Shown here piece by piece: positions 34,909 to 42,245 of a DNA stretch of 51,393 nucleotides. Each line of letters starts with the position of its first letter. The stretch's first letter is position 1. The stretch spans positions 1 to 51,393 of IMG/VR virus record IMGVR_UViG_3300028883_000060. One strand, given 5' to 3'. A model generated the notes under the pieces. It did no database searches. It worked only from the letters and a program-made list of their open reading frames with translations, and was not told the origin of the DNA. This stretch comes from a virus. The position numbers and the translations under genes were made by a program.

Positions 34909-34926
34909 CTACATTGTCTACAATCG
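34909..34926 (-). promoter_or_regulatory. Late-gene motif before portal gene
   Basis: CTACATTGTCTACAATCG on the plus strand (read CGATTGTAGACAATGTAG on the transcribed strand), ending 16 nt before the portal ATG. Identical to the copy at 30143. Confidence 0.65.
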
Positions 34927-34933
34927 GAGACAC

Positions 34934-34960
34934 AAAAAAAGCCCCCGGCTATGCGGGGGC
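34934..34960 (-). terminator. Terminator after the exonuclease gene
   Basis: Stem GCCCCCG / CGGGGGC (34941-34960) with 7 T on the minus strand. It separates the exonuclease transcript from the late operon. Confidence 0.85.
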
Positions 34961-34981
34961 AGTGTTTGCGCTTTAGATACC

Positions 34982-35656
34982 TTATTTAGTAGGCCCTACA
35001 TTATCGAGCCATTTTCTTGTCCGTTGGGCAAGGTTCATATAGATACGGTGGTTTACCATGACCCCACCCAAGGCACGGTGGACATCATCTTCCGGGTCCA
35101 CACCTAACTGGATTGCAATGTTCTTCGCACTCTTGCCCTTACGTCCCATTCCAATAAATGGAACAATAAACTTGCTTTGGGCCACATCGTATTGTTCCAT
35201 ATTGTCCATGACCCGAGGTTGCCCAACGGCCCACCCATACTTGCGTGCAATCGCCGGGGCTTCTTCCCATAGAAAGTCCAGATCAAAACCAACATTGTGC
35301 CCGACAATATACGTCTTGGTGCCAACCACCTTGTTTTCTTTCAGCCAATCTGCAAACATCTTCCAGGCAACGTCCTTAGGAACCCCTTCTTCCCTTAGGA
35401 TTTCGGGTGTAAATCCATTTACCTGTAGAGCACGGGGGTTAGCTTTAGCAATCAACTCTTCAGTTGGACAAATAACCTGCGAAAACGATGACGAAATGCT
35501 CCCGTCTGTCTCCATCAACGCAGCACCAATCTCCAGGACACATGCGTCAGGGATGTCCCTGTTCAGTCCTGAAGTCTCAAGATCAAAAAATATAACCCGT
35601 TTTGTGAACCCCACTTCCCCCGGTTTCGGTAAATCCGTACTGAAATCAATATTCAT
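34982..35656 (-). CDS. DnaQ-like 3'-5' exonuclease (DEDD), 224 aa
   Basis: The start at 35656 (MNIDFSTDLPKPGEVG) has AAGGAG spaced 8 nt; nine extra upstream codons are not initiated well. FFDLETSG (D25, E27) is exonuclease motif I, GHNVGFDLDFL motif II, and HRALGGV carries the DEDDh histidine. It may proofread or process ends in phage or host DNA or RNA. It has its own promoter (35685-35713) and terminator, so it is a separate unit. Confidence 0.8.
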   Translation of the reverse strand: MNIDFSTDLPKPGEVGFTKRVIFFDLETSGLNRDIPDACVLEIGAALMETDGSISSSFSQVICPTEELIAKANPRALQVNGFTPEILREEGVPKDVAWKMFADWLKENKVVGTKTYIVGHNVGFDLDFLWEEAPAIARKYGWAVGQPRVMDNMEQYDVAQSKFIVPFIGMGRKGKSAKNIAIQLGVDPEDDVHRALGGVMVNHRIYMNLAQRTRKWLDNVGPTK

Positions 35657-35684
35657 TATGTGCGTCTCCTTTTCCAGCGGCACA

Positions 35685-35713
35685 AGTATACCACAAGTCC
35701 CGTGCTATGTCAA
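35685..35713 (-). promoter_or_regulatory. Promoter for the exonuclease gene
   Basis: On the minus strand TTGACA (35713-35708) and TATACT (35690-35685), 17-nt spacer. It overlaps the 3' end of the gene upstream. Confidence 0.7.
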
Positions 35714-35950
35714 ATCCTTTAGCTCTATTAGCGTAGCTGTTTTAGACGACATAACAGCTAGATTAGAACCAGCCGGTAGAGACTTAGTCAGGTTCTCCAC
35801 TTCACCGTCTGACAGAGGATCAGATACAACTAGCAGGTAGTAATTATCCTTTTGGAGAGAAAATACTTTGGACTCGAACAAAGCAGAGAACATATCCAAA
35901 GCAAACGACCTATCGTTTTTAATGGCATTGAGTAGTAGTTTTTTCAGCAT
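35705..35950 (-). CDS. Hypothetical protein, 81 aa
   Basis: Begins MLKKLLLNAIKNDRSFALDM. A short alpha/beta protein with no recognised motif. It has its own minus-strand promoter 10 nt upstream of the ATG (35960-35988), so the leader is very short. Function unknown. Confidence 0.55.
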   Translation of the reverse strand: MLKKLLLNAIKNDRSFALDMFSALFESKVFSLQKDNYYLLVVSDPLSDGEVENLTKSLPAGSNLAVMSSKTATLIELKDLT

Positions 35951-35959
35951 AGTGGATAT

Positions 35960-35988
35960 AGTATATCATGTTTGTATAGATATGTCAA
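35960..35988 (-). promoter_or_regulatory. Minus-strand promoter for the gene at 35705-35950
   Basis: TTGACA (35988-35983) and TATACT (35965-35960), 17-nt spacer, on the minus strand. Confidence 0.7.
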
Positions 35989-36008
35989 GTATTTCTTTAC
36001 ACAAACTA

Positions 36009-36024
36009 ACCCATAAGACACAAA
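36009..36024. repeat. Intergenic repeat copy 1 (AACCCATAAGACACAA)
   Basis: A 16-base sequence, AACCCATAAGACACAA, repeated exactly at 49680-49695. Here it lies between divergent promoters before the primase-polymerase gene. Both copies are followed by GGTT or GGTTT and an AT-rich stretch. Possibly a regulatory or replication-related site; function unknown. Confidence 0.5.
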
Positions 36025-36060
36025 GGTTATAGTATGAACCTTAAAATTCTTCGTATCGCC

Positions 36061-36089
36061 TTGACTTTATACGTAAGGTGGTATATAAT
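36061..36089 (+). promoter_or_regulatory. Promoter for the primase-polymerase gene (leaderless)
   Basis: TTGACT (36061-36066) and TATAAT (36084-36089), 17-nt spacer. The ATG of the gene is at 36097, at or next to the expected +1 position. Confidence 0.7.
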
Positions 36090-36096
36090 CTTAGAC

Positions 36097-37509
36097 ATGA
36101 CACAATTTCCCACTCACTACCACGATTTAGGATTTAAGACCCTACCTGTATCCTATGGGAAAAAAGCATCACCACCTCCAGGATGGACACACACCGACAG
36201 TCAAGAATTATGGGGGAATGTCCGTGGGCGTAGTAACGTTGCTATCCAAGCAGGGCCTAACAACGCCTTTCTTTTAGACCCAGATACCGAAGTAGGTAGT
36301 CGGGTAGTCGCTGAATACCTGAAAGAAAAAGGTATAGATGCCTGGAAAGTAATAACTTGGCGAGGCTATACCCACTATTGGGTGCGTACAATAGCTCCAA
36401 GCAATACACAATGGAACGGTAAACTCAGGGATGGTATGGGGGATTGGCGTCTTAAGAACGGCTATGGGCTAGTTGCCCCTTCGTTTGTTCGAATGGGGTC
36501 GTCTTCCGGGTTCTACCGGGAGCCGGTCACAAACCCAAACCACGTTCCCTTTGTTGAGTGGTCCGATCTCCTGCCACTTCTCCAACTCGCTAGATCGAAT
36601 ACTAATGACAAAGCCAGGGTTACGTCTCTACCTGTTCCGGTTGTTAGAAGAGCACTACCGGAATGGCTAAAGCATACTCTACAAGAAATAGAACCAACTG
36701 TAGGAACTCCAGGACCCACCCCCATTAGTGTTGGTTCCCGTCACTGGACTTCTCGCTCAGAAGCAGTCATGAGTATCGTAATGTCTGCTATCCTTAATGG
36801 CTACAGCTACCGGGAAGTAATGAAGTGGCTAGATGGATATAAGACATACAACTGGTGGACATCCACTACCGCTAAGGCAGTCGATTGGTTAACAAACGAA
36901 GCAGATAGACCAACTTTGTCCAGGCTCTATAACTCTGAGTTCGATGTTTCCATGAAGGATCAAGATGTTCTTAGGGCAATGTTGTCGATCCTATGGTACG
37001 TGGGCACTCTCGAAGGCGGCGTCTCTAATCGAGATATCCAGATGTTGGTGTCTCGTGGCAGACACTCAGTATCCGCATCTGTCTCAAGGCTGATGAAAGC
37101 GGATATTATTTCCTTGGTAAAACCATCCGAGGGTAAGATAGCATCTATTTACCGAGTAAACCCGGAGAAAGCTACCGGCGAAAGAGAGCACCACGTATTG
37201 GATGGATTGCACCAAGAAGCCTTCAGACACGGTGGTATCTCTCCTTCCCAAAGAAAAGTAGTAGCAGTGCTACAAAGCACAAGCATGTCGGTTAAGGACA
37301 TCAGCAAAACTACTGGAATTAGTACGTCGGGAGTGTATTATGCCGTCAAAAGATTACGGTCTTTTGGGATCGTTACATCCGAAAACGGACTTATAGGTTT
37401 ATGTCCGGTTACAAAGCAACAGGTTCACTCAACCCTAGATGTACAGGATAAATACCTAGTACGCAAGCATAGGATCGCTGAAGAAAGAAGAGCTTATAAC
37501 AGAGGGTAG
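36097..37509 (+). CDS. Primase-polymerase (Prim-Pol) with C-terminal winged-helix domains, 470 aa
   Basis: The start at 36097 sits 7 nt after the -10 box, so the mRNA is probably leaderless; an ORF to 36034 overlaps the promoter. The N-terminal 130 residues fit the bifunctional primase/polymerase domain: DPD at 61-63 (metal ligands), H93 in YTHYW and D116 in GDWR. The C-terminus has two winged-helix-like segments (GGVSNRDIQMLVSRGRHSVS, SVKDISKTTGISTSGVYYAV) instead of a helicase. It likely primes DNA synthesis for the polymerase and helicase at 8.6-12 kb. Confidence 0.8.
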   Translation: MTQFPTHYHDLGFKTLPVSYGKKASPPPGWTHTDSQELWGNVRGRSNVAIQAGPNNAFLLDPDTEVGSRVVAEYLKEKGIDAWKVITWRGYTHYWVRTIAPSNTQWNGKLRDGMGDWRLKNGYGLVAPSFVRMGSSSGFYREPVTNPNHVPFVEWSDLLPLLQLARSNTNDKARVTSLPVPVVRRALPEWLKHTLQEIEPTVGTPGPTPISVGSRHWTSRSEAVMSIVMSAILNGYSYREVMKWLDGYKTYNWWTSTTAKAVDWLTNEADRPTLSRLYNSEFDVSMKDQDVLRAMLSILWYVGTLEGGVSNRDIQMLVSRGRHSVSASVSRLMKADIISLVKPSEGKIASIYRVNPEKATGEREHHVLDGLHQEAFRHGGISPSQRKVVAVLQSTSMSVKDISKTTGISTSGVYYAVKRLRSFGIVTSENGLIGLCPVTKQQVHSTLDVQDKYLVRKHRIAEERRAYNRG

Positions 37510-37511
37510 GC

Positions 37512-37540
37512 TTGCAACATATTTTGCTGGATGGTATAAT
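37512..37540 (+). promoter_or_regulatory. Probable sigma-70-like promoter
   Basis: TTGCAA (37512-37517) and TATAAT (37535-37540), 17-nt spacer, before the HTH gene at 37570. Confidence 0.55.
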
Positions 37541-37569
37541 ATGACAAATTATATCCAAATAGGTAAAAT

Positions 37570-37782
37570 ATGAACCCATCCAGTGACGACCTACTTGCCG
37601 CTACGAATATACTACTAAAGATGCCCGTGGAAACACGGGCTGTTTTTGCTTTAATTACTGAGGGGTACAGCCAAGTAGAGATTGCTTATCTAATGGGCGT
37701 CCGCAAGAATAGGATCAGCCAACTGAAGTTAAGAGCAAGAAGAGTGATAGTGGAGAAAATACAAGATGAGCAGACCACATAA
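37570..37782 (+). CDS. Sigma-region-4-like HTH protein, 70 aa
   Basis: Residues 25-62 (ALITEGYSQVEIAYLMGVRK, then NRISQLKLRARRVI) match the helix-turn-helix of sigma factor region 4. The protein is too short to be a full sigma factor. It may act as a transcription regulator for the terminase operon or for late promoters. It overlaps the next gene by 17 nt. Confidence 0.6.
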   Translation: MNPSSDDLLAATNILLKMPVETRAVFALITEGYSQVEIAYLMGVRKNRISQLKLRARRVIVEKIQDEQTT

Positions 37783-37990
37783 ATGTATGGCGGGATGCGG
37801 AAGGCGTATTACATGGCGCTTTGCAATTTGTAGCTCATGTGAGGAAATCTACGGCAACCGGGCCACTGACTGGCCTGATTGGTTACGAGAGCGTTGGAAC
37901 ATGACCCAAAGGGATCGCCGCAGAGAAAAGAAGATCATAAAATACGAGACCGAAGCAGGTCTAAATGACGAGGTTTTTGATGCAAAGTAA
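37766..37990 (+). CDS. Zinc-binding protein upstream of the terminase, 74 aa
   Basis: N-terminal CMAGC and CSSC pairs form a probable zinc site; the rest is Arg/Lys- and Trp-rich (NRATDWPDWLRERWNMTQRD). It overlaps the previous and next genes (17 and 11 nt), so it belongs to the terminase operon. Possibly an HNH-like or DNA-binding accessory; no HNH catalytic residues are visible. Confidence 0.55.
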   Translation: MSRPHKCMAGCGRRITWRFAICSSCEEIYGNRATDWPDWLRERWNMTQRDRRREKKIIKYETEAGLNDEVFDAK

Positions 37991-38789
37991 ACAACTTTCG
38001 GTACCTAAAGAAATAAATTGGTCAGAGCTTACCGACCATGTAGCTGATCTAGTAGACCTACACGGGTTGTCTCCGAAAGCCTTAGAAGCCTTACCTTATT
38101 TGATGGCGGGTTTACCCCAAACAGAGGTGGCTAAAGCGATTGGTGTTACCCGTCCAACCGTATCCAATTGGATCAGGAAGTACCCTGCCATGCAAGTAGC
38201 CGTTGAAAAAGGTAAGGAAATGGCTGCGGAGTATCGCTTGTCTATGCTAGAAGGACAATTCATTAAAGCAGTCGAGGTGTCATCTAAGTTACTAGGTATA
38301 GATTTCACTTCTCGCTTGGACGCTGATGGGGACGTAATAGAAGATGAAGTCATCAACGCCAAACTAGCTACTGCCCTAGGTCAACACGCTAGGTTTATCA
38401 TTGGTCTTTTTGTATCCCCAAAGAAAGATATTACCGTTACTCACGAAGCTGGAGATTCCTTGTTCGCCGCTCAAAAAGAAGCACTTGACTACATGACCCA
38501 ACAAATTCAGGAGCTTGACGATGAAGATGGTCCACTAGACGTTGCCTATCGTATTGTGGACTCTAACGTACACAACGAAGGACCAATGGTGCGCAGTGAT
38601 GGCGAACCAAACTTCGGTAAACTAGGGGAGCTAAATACAGACCCGGAACTAGGAACACAGTGCCATGATTGTGGGCAGTGGTTCCAGTCTTTGTCGTCAC
38701 ATATTAGGAAGTCGCTAAATCTAACTCTATCTGAGTATGAATTGATGTATGGACTAGAGCCGGGAAGCGTTTCAAAAACATCCCCATAG
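37980..38789 (+). CDS. terS: Terminase small subunit with Ros/MucR-like zinc finger, 269 aa
   Basis: The start at 37980 (MQSKQLSVPKEINW) has GAGG 6 nt upstream; 5 extra codons to 37965 are less likely. Residues 45-68 (LPQTEVAKAIGVTRPTVSNW) are a helix-turn-helix typical of terminase small subunits. The C-terminal segment from C227 and C230 through H240 (CHDCGQWFQSLSSHIRKSLN) matches the Ros/MucR zinc finger, an unusual fusion for a TerS. It recognises the packaging site and loads the large subunit encoded 8 nt downstream. Confidence 0.75.
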   Translation: MQSKQLSVPKEINWSELTDHVADLVDLHGLSPKALEALPYLMAGLPQTEVAKAIGVTRPTVSNWIRKYPAMQVAVEKGKEMAAEYRLSMLEGQFIKAVEVSSKLLGIDFTSRLDADGDVIEDEVINAKLATALGQHARFIIGLFVSPKKDITVTHEAGDSLFAAQKEALDYMTQQIQELDDEDGPLDVAYRIVDSNVHNEGPMVRSDGEPNFGKLGELNTDPELGTQCHDCGQWFQSLSSHIRKSLNLTLSEYELMYGLEPGSVSKTSP

Positions 38790-38797
38790 AGGTATAG

Positions 38798-40669
38798 ATG
38801 GACTTAAACGAAAAACTATCAGCCGTAACTTTACGGGACATCTTATCGTTTGGCATCGCCAACATCCCCCTTGGTGATGATAAACTGTGGTCCGTCAATA
38901 GCCGTAAGTGGATGGTCGATCTGTACAAGGTAGTAAATCCTTACTGGATTGAAAAGAAACCCATAGGCCAACCTAAGACATTTGTTTGTACCAAGTCTAC
39001 CCAGGCGGGTGTCACCACAATGGCTTTGGTACGCCTGTTACACTTCATGACCCACTGGACAGGCAAAATCATGTATATGATGCCTCGCCAAAAAGACGTA
39101 CTCGACCTTGTGGGTACCCGTCTGGACCCCATGCTGGACGCTTCTCCCATGCTGTCTAAGTTACGGGGCACCCCAGACAATATGCAGACTAAAAAAATCG
39201 GTAACAGTTTCGTGTACTTCCAGGAAGGTACAATGGAACCACGTTCTATCCCGATTGATTTATTGTTTGTTGACGAAGTTGATCTAACAGACCCGGCCAA
39301 TATTGGTACAGCAACCAACCGTCTTGACGCATCATCCTGGGCACTTCGCTATTATCTGTCCACGCCAACCATTAACAACTACGGTATCCATAAAATGTGG
39401 TTGGCATCTGACATGCGTAAGTGGCTCGTGAAATGCCCCAAGTGTGGGGCAGAACAAGAAATAAAATGGGACGAAAACCTAGTTGTAAAAGGCGATCCAG
39501 CAGACCCAGACGATGTCTACTACACGTGTTCTAGGTGCAGGGACTCACGTCTAACTATCCCGCATATACAAACCGGCAGGTGGGTACCTATGAAGCCGGA
39601 TAGGTCAGACACTACCGTTGGGTTCCATGTGCACCAGATGCTAACCACACCGGCAGATATCTTATATGCACAGTATCGTGATCCATTAGAAAGCGAAGTT
39701 GAGTTTCACAGAAAAAGACTTGGAATGCCTTTTGAGATTGGTGGGGGTTCTCTTGACTCTGATGAAATTAAAGCCGCATGTTGGCTTGACGCACCTTATG
39801 ATGTCGAACTAAGGCACGATGGTATCAGTCGATACTTTTGTGGGATTGACCAAGGTAACCAGCTTCAGTGTGTGATTGCAAAACTAGAGCCCGGAAGCGA
39901 AATACCAAAGATCGTCCGAGTAGAACTAATCGAACAGGAGAAAGGGTTTAGTAGGGTCGCTCAGTTAATGCGGTTCTTTAGGATACAAAAATGTGTTTTG
40001 GATGCTAACCCTAACCGGCACTCTTCCGTAGCAATCGCCGCCGATTTTCCAGGCAGAATCTATGTTTCCTACTACAACGAATCTGTGGTGTGGTACACTA
40101 CTAAAAAGAAATATATCGGGGATAAGCCATACTTCCAAGCATACATTGACAGGACTATGGGATTTGATGATTTGATCCAGAAAATCCGTAACGGACAATG
40201 GGGTATCTACGGTGATCTGGGTAGTCTACCGCAAGACGTATACACTCTATTAGACCAAACAACGGCACTAAAGCGAGACACAGAAGAACGAGTACGTGGC
40301 GGTATCAAAATAGAAGTACCTGTGTATCGCTCTACCAGAGCAGACCACCTTGGTCACGCTTGGAGCTACCTAAATGTAGCCGTTAACATGGGTAGGTTGG
40401 CGTCTGGTAGGATCGCTATCGTGTCCGAGAAAAACAGAGAAGATGAAACAGAAGACTTCGAAAACTCTTTAAGAGAAGGCATAACAGACGAAGAGTACCG
40501 TGAGATAATGTATCACCTTGCAGAAGTTAGTCACGATGAGTTACAAGCATGGATAAACGGAGAGCAAAAGTCTGTCGTACTACAGATAAAACTCGGGTTC
40601 TTGCCCGAGTACCCGGAAGATAAGATTAAACAGGTAGTTACATTGTATTTGTTGACAAACAAAAACTAG
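38798..40669 (+). CDS. terL: Terminase large subunit (GpA-like), 623 aa
   Basis: The packaging motor and nuclease. Walker A is the deviant type seen in lambda gpA, with the lysine shifted upstream (KSTQAGVTT, residues 66-74). Walker B is LLFVDEVD (D159, E160). A zinc-binding insert (CPKC, CSRC) follows, then nuclease-domain acidic sites (CGIDQGNQ, VLDANPNRHSS, RADHLGHAWSY). Length fits the GpA family. The ATG follows GAGG, in the same operon as the small subunit. A promoter overlaps its 3' end. Confidence 0.92.
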   Translation: MDLNEKLSAVTLRDILSFGIANIPLGDDKLWSVNSRKWMVDLYKVVNPYWIEKKPIGQPKTFVCTKSTQAGVTTMALVRLLHFMTHWTGKIMYMMPRQKDVLDLVGTRLDPMLDASPMLSKLRGTPDNMQTKKIGNSFVYFQEGTMEPRSIPIDLLFVDEVDLTDPANIGTATNRLDASSWALRYYLSTPTINNYGIHKMWLASDMRKWLVKCPKCGAEQEIKWDENLVVKGDPADPDDVYYTCSRCRDSRLTIPHIQTGRWVPMKPDRSDTTVGFHVHQMLTTPADILYAQYRDPLESEVEFHRKRLGMPFEIGGGSLDSDEIKAACWLDAPYDVELRHDGISRYFCGIDQGNQLQCVIAKLEPGSEIPKIVRVELIEQEKGFSRVAQLMRFFRIQKCVLDANPNRHSSVAIAADFPGRIYVSYYNESVVWYTTKKKYIGDKPYFQAYIDRTMGFDDLIQKIRNGQWGIYGDLGSLPQDVYTLLDQTTALKRDTEERVRGGIKIEVPVYRSTRADHLGHAWSYLNVAVNMGRLASGRIAIVSEKNREDETEDFENSLREGITDEEYREIMYHLAEVSHDELQAWINGEQKSVVLQIKLGFLPEYPEDKIKQVVTLYLLTNKN

Positions 40670-40680
40670 TGTGGTATAAT
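40652..40680 (+). promoter_or_regulatory. Sigma-70-like promoter before the structured leader
   Basis: TTGACA (40652-40657) and TATAAT (40675-40680), 17-nt spacer, inside the last codons of terL. The expected start lies about 40687, at the edge of the pseudoknotted leader. Confidence 0.8.
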
Positions 40681-40686
40681 ACTTTT

Positions 40687-40763
40687 GTGTTACCTCCTGG
40701 GCATGGGGCGTGTAGGCTTGCCACGCCAATGGTAGCCATGCTGTAACCAGCCAGAAGCAAGCC
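40687..40763 (+). ncRNA. Structured RNA leader with a 7-bp pseudoknot
   Basis: Nested helices GTTAC/GTAAC (40689-40693/40743-40747), GCATGG/CCATGC (40701-40706/40736-40741) and GGCGTG/CACGCC (40707-40712/40722-40727) close a loop whose bases GGCTTGC (40715-40721) pair perfectly with GCAAGCC (40757-40763). This is an H-type pseudoknot just after the promoter. It ends about 27 nt before the ATG at 40791, so it could be a riboswitch-like leader or a separate RNA. No known family recognised. Confidence 0.65.
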
Positions 40764-40790
40764 ATTCAATAACTAGGAGAACATAAAACT

Positions 40791-41081
40791 ATGAGCGAAT
40801 CACATTTGTGGGACTTTAATTGTTATTACGGAAGGAGTGGGACGGTTAGCGGGATGTTTATCGCCGCCCAAAAAGAAGTAGACGACATTATAGGTAAGAC
40901 CGTATACTTTGGTGAAATCCTCGGGAAGCACTCAGAAGTATATTTCCGCATTGAAAAGAGACACCTTACTAAAGTCGATGTTAGCCAGGAGTGCGTATCG
41001 GAGTTGTTTAACGCCTACGGTAGCAATACCTTGAGCGGATACAACCCTTTGGATTATTACGATGACGAAGATGAAGAGTAA
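40791..41081 (+). CDS. Hypothetical protein behind the structured leader, 96 aa
   Basis: The ATG at 40791 follows AGGAGAACATAAAACT. Starts MSESHLWDFNCYYGRSGTVS and ends with a run of Asp and Glu. It is the only gene whose leader carries the pseudoknot, so it may be controlled by it. Stop overlaps the next gene by 11 nt. Function unknown. Confidence 0.6.
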   Translation: MSESHLWDFNCYYGRSGTVSGMFIAAQKEVDDIIGKTVYFGEILGKHSEVYFRIEKRHLTKVDVSQECVSELFNAYGSNTLSGYNPLDYYDDEDEE

Positions 41082-41241
41082 TAAACACCAAGACATCATG
41101 AAGAAGCTCAGGTCAGCAGGATGGGTACGCAACCCAGACGGTACTTGGTCAGAACCTAGCAGGCCCGAAGTACGTATGCCTATTATGACGGCGTATTATA
41201 CAATGCTACGTGGTTCATCCCGTTTTACCCTGGAGAAATAA
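41071..41241 (+). CDS. Hypothetical protein, 56 aa
   Basis: The ATG at 41071 lies within the end of the previous gene and the frame is open to TAA at 41239-41241, whose last A begins the next ATG. Starts MKSNKHQDIMKKLRSAGWVR. The overlap with genes on both sides supports a translated small gene. Unrecognised. Confidence 0.5.
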   Translation: MKSNKHQDIMKKLRSAGWVRNPDGTWSEPSRPEVRMPIMTAYYTMLRGSSRFTLEK

Positions 41242-41438
41242 TGTACCTAGAACGTCAGATTGGTGGCATAGACTACATTGAGCTACACTGTGATGGCAAG
41301 TACTGCACAAACTGGCAAAGAGTAACCGCTGACGAAAGCGGTCAACAACGTCTTTTGTTTGCTGGTTGGATTGTAGACAACGGTAAACACTTTTGTCCGT
41401 ACTGTAGAAAAGACAGACAAACACAGAACGTAAAATAG
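41241..41438 (+). CDS. Small zinc-knuckle protein, 65 aa
   Basis: The start overlaps the previous stop (TAATG) and GGAGAAATA lies upstream. It has a C-terminal CPYC pair and an earlier Cys pair (HCDGKYC), consistent with one zinc site. Function unknown. Confidence 0.5.
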   Translation: MYLERQIGGIDYIELHCDGKYCTNWQRVTADESGQQRLLFAGWIVDNGKHFCPYCRKDRQTQNVK

Positions 41439-41463
41439 TATCAAACGATACTTAGGAGGGAAA

Positions 41464-41727
41464 ATGGCTAGACTTACTGTAGTATTTGTATGGAATGGAG
41501 AGACCGGGGAATACACCTTTCCAGATTCTTTTACCGTACCAGAAATAGAGAAGAAAATAGAAAAATGCTCCAAGGCAAAGATCATACGTATACCGTCATG
41601 TCTGGGAGAGGTAGCATGCGGCCATTGTCGATCTGTATACCTTGTTCCTTATAGTAATATTATTAGATTTGTGGTTGATCTTGAAGAAAACGAATCTTGC
41701 CCGGACCCTAACTGCCATAAGTCCTAG
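41464..41727 (+). CDS. Hypothetical cysteine-rich protein, 87 aa
   Basis: The ATG at 41464 follows TAGGAGGGAAA, a strong site. Cysteines at CSKAK, CLGEVACGHC and CPDPNC could form a zinc site. Start MARLTVVFVWNGETGEYTFP. Function unknown. Confidence 0.55.
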   Translation: MARLTVVFVWNGETGEYTFPDSFTVPEIEKKIEKCSKAKIIRIPSCLGEVACGHCRSVYLVPYSNIIRFVVDLEENESCPDPNCHKS

Positions 41728-41730
41728 GCA

Positions 41731-41759
41731 TTGACACAGCAGTAGAACTACGGTATAAT
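41731..41759 (+). promoter_or_regulatory. Sigma-70-like promoter (leaderless gene)
   Basis: TTGACA (41731-41736) and TATAAT (41754-41759), 17-nt spacer. The ATG of the next gene at 41767 is only 7 nt after the -10 box. Confidence 0.75.
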
Positions 41760-41766
41760 GATCTCT

Positions 41767-41919
41767 ATGGAAAAGAAGAGATTATCCCCCATTTCTGCTT
41801 TGGCCTTATGCGGCCTTATTGCTGTGGTAGCTATCGTTGTTCTCTCAACCGTAGGTACTCACCCACTATTTATTATACTACTCCTGATGGTTTTGATGTG
41901 GATCGTTGGTAGGGTATAA
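41767..41919 (+). CDS. Small membrane protein from a leaderless start, 50 aa
   Basis: ATG at 41767, no Shine-Dalgarno, immediately after a strong promoter, so initiation is probably leaderless. MEKKRLSPISALALCGLIAV and the rest give two hydrophobic helices. It stands alone before the tRNA array. Function unknown. Confidence 0.55.
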   Translation: MEKKRLSPISALALCGLIAVVAIVVLSTVGTHPLFIILLLMVLMWIVGRV

Positions 41920-41932
41920 GACATAACTCCCC

Positions 41933-41948
41933 TGATTGTAGAAAATTG
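41933..41948 (+). promoter_or_regulatory. Late-motif-like site before the tRNA array
   Basis: TGATTGTAGAAAATTG resembles the late motif read as CGATTGTAGACAATG, matching 12 of 15 aligned bases. It lies 4 nt upstream of the -35 box of the tRNA promoter, so it may be an operator linking tRNA expression to late genes. Inferred. Confidence 0.4.
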
Positions 41949-41952
41949 ACCC

Positions 41953-41981
41953 TTGACAAAGTCTTTATTGTCTGCTAAAAT
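41953..41981 (+). promoter_or_regulatory. Promoter of the first tRNA block
   Basis: TTGACA (41953-41958) and TAAAAT (41976-41981), 17-nt spacer, CCC before -35. Expected transcript start is about 16 nt before tRNA-Trp. Confidence 0.75.
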
Positions 41982-42004
41982 TGTTTTCATCAACACAGTA
42001 TATT

Positions 42005-42079
42005 AGCGGGTAGGTCTATGGTGACCAAGCGGACTCCAAACCCGACTGTAGGCAGGTTCGATCCCTGCACCCGCTGCCA
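42005..42079 (+). tRNA. tRNA-Trp (CCA)
   Basis: Acceptor AGCGGGT / ACCCGCT, discriminator G and an encoded CCA end (42077-42079). Anticodon loop CTCCAAA gives CCA. The stem has an A-C mismatch next to the loop. It is one of the few with an encoded CCA. Confidence 0.85.
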
Positions 42080-42172
42080 TGTACATCCCTTTTCCTCTCA
42101 GGGTCACGAGAGTACCGTGCTTTCAGGTCAAACGGAAGCGGGAGTGTAGGCTCGAAACCCCTACACATTCTT

Positions 42173-42245
42173 GCCGGAGAAGCTGAAATGGTTCAGCACT
42201 GGTCTGATATACCAGCGGGTGAGAGTTCGAGTCTCTCCTCCGGTA
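42173..42245 (+). tRNA. tRNA-Ile (GAT)
   Basis: Acceptor GCCGGAG / CTCCGGT, D arm GCTG/CAGC, anticodon loop CTGATAT with stem CTGGT/ACCAG, T arm GAGAG/CTCTC, discriminator A. No encoded CCA. Confidence 0.88.

Noticed and set aside
41369-41383. Late-motif match GGATTGTAGACAACG
   Set aside because: It lies inside the coding sequence at 41241-41438 with no gene start nearby, so it is probably chance.
42080-42172. A further tRNA with T-arm-like GTAGG CTCGAAA CCCCTAC
   Set aside because: The hairpin GTGTAGG/CCTACAC leaves a 9-nt loop and no acceptor or anticodon arm can be drawn, so it is treated as a plain hairpin.
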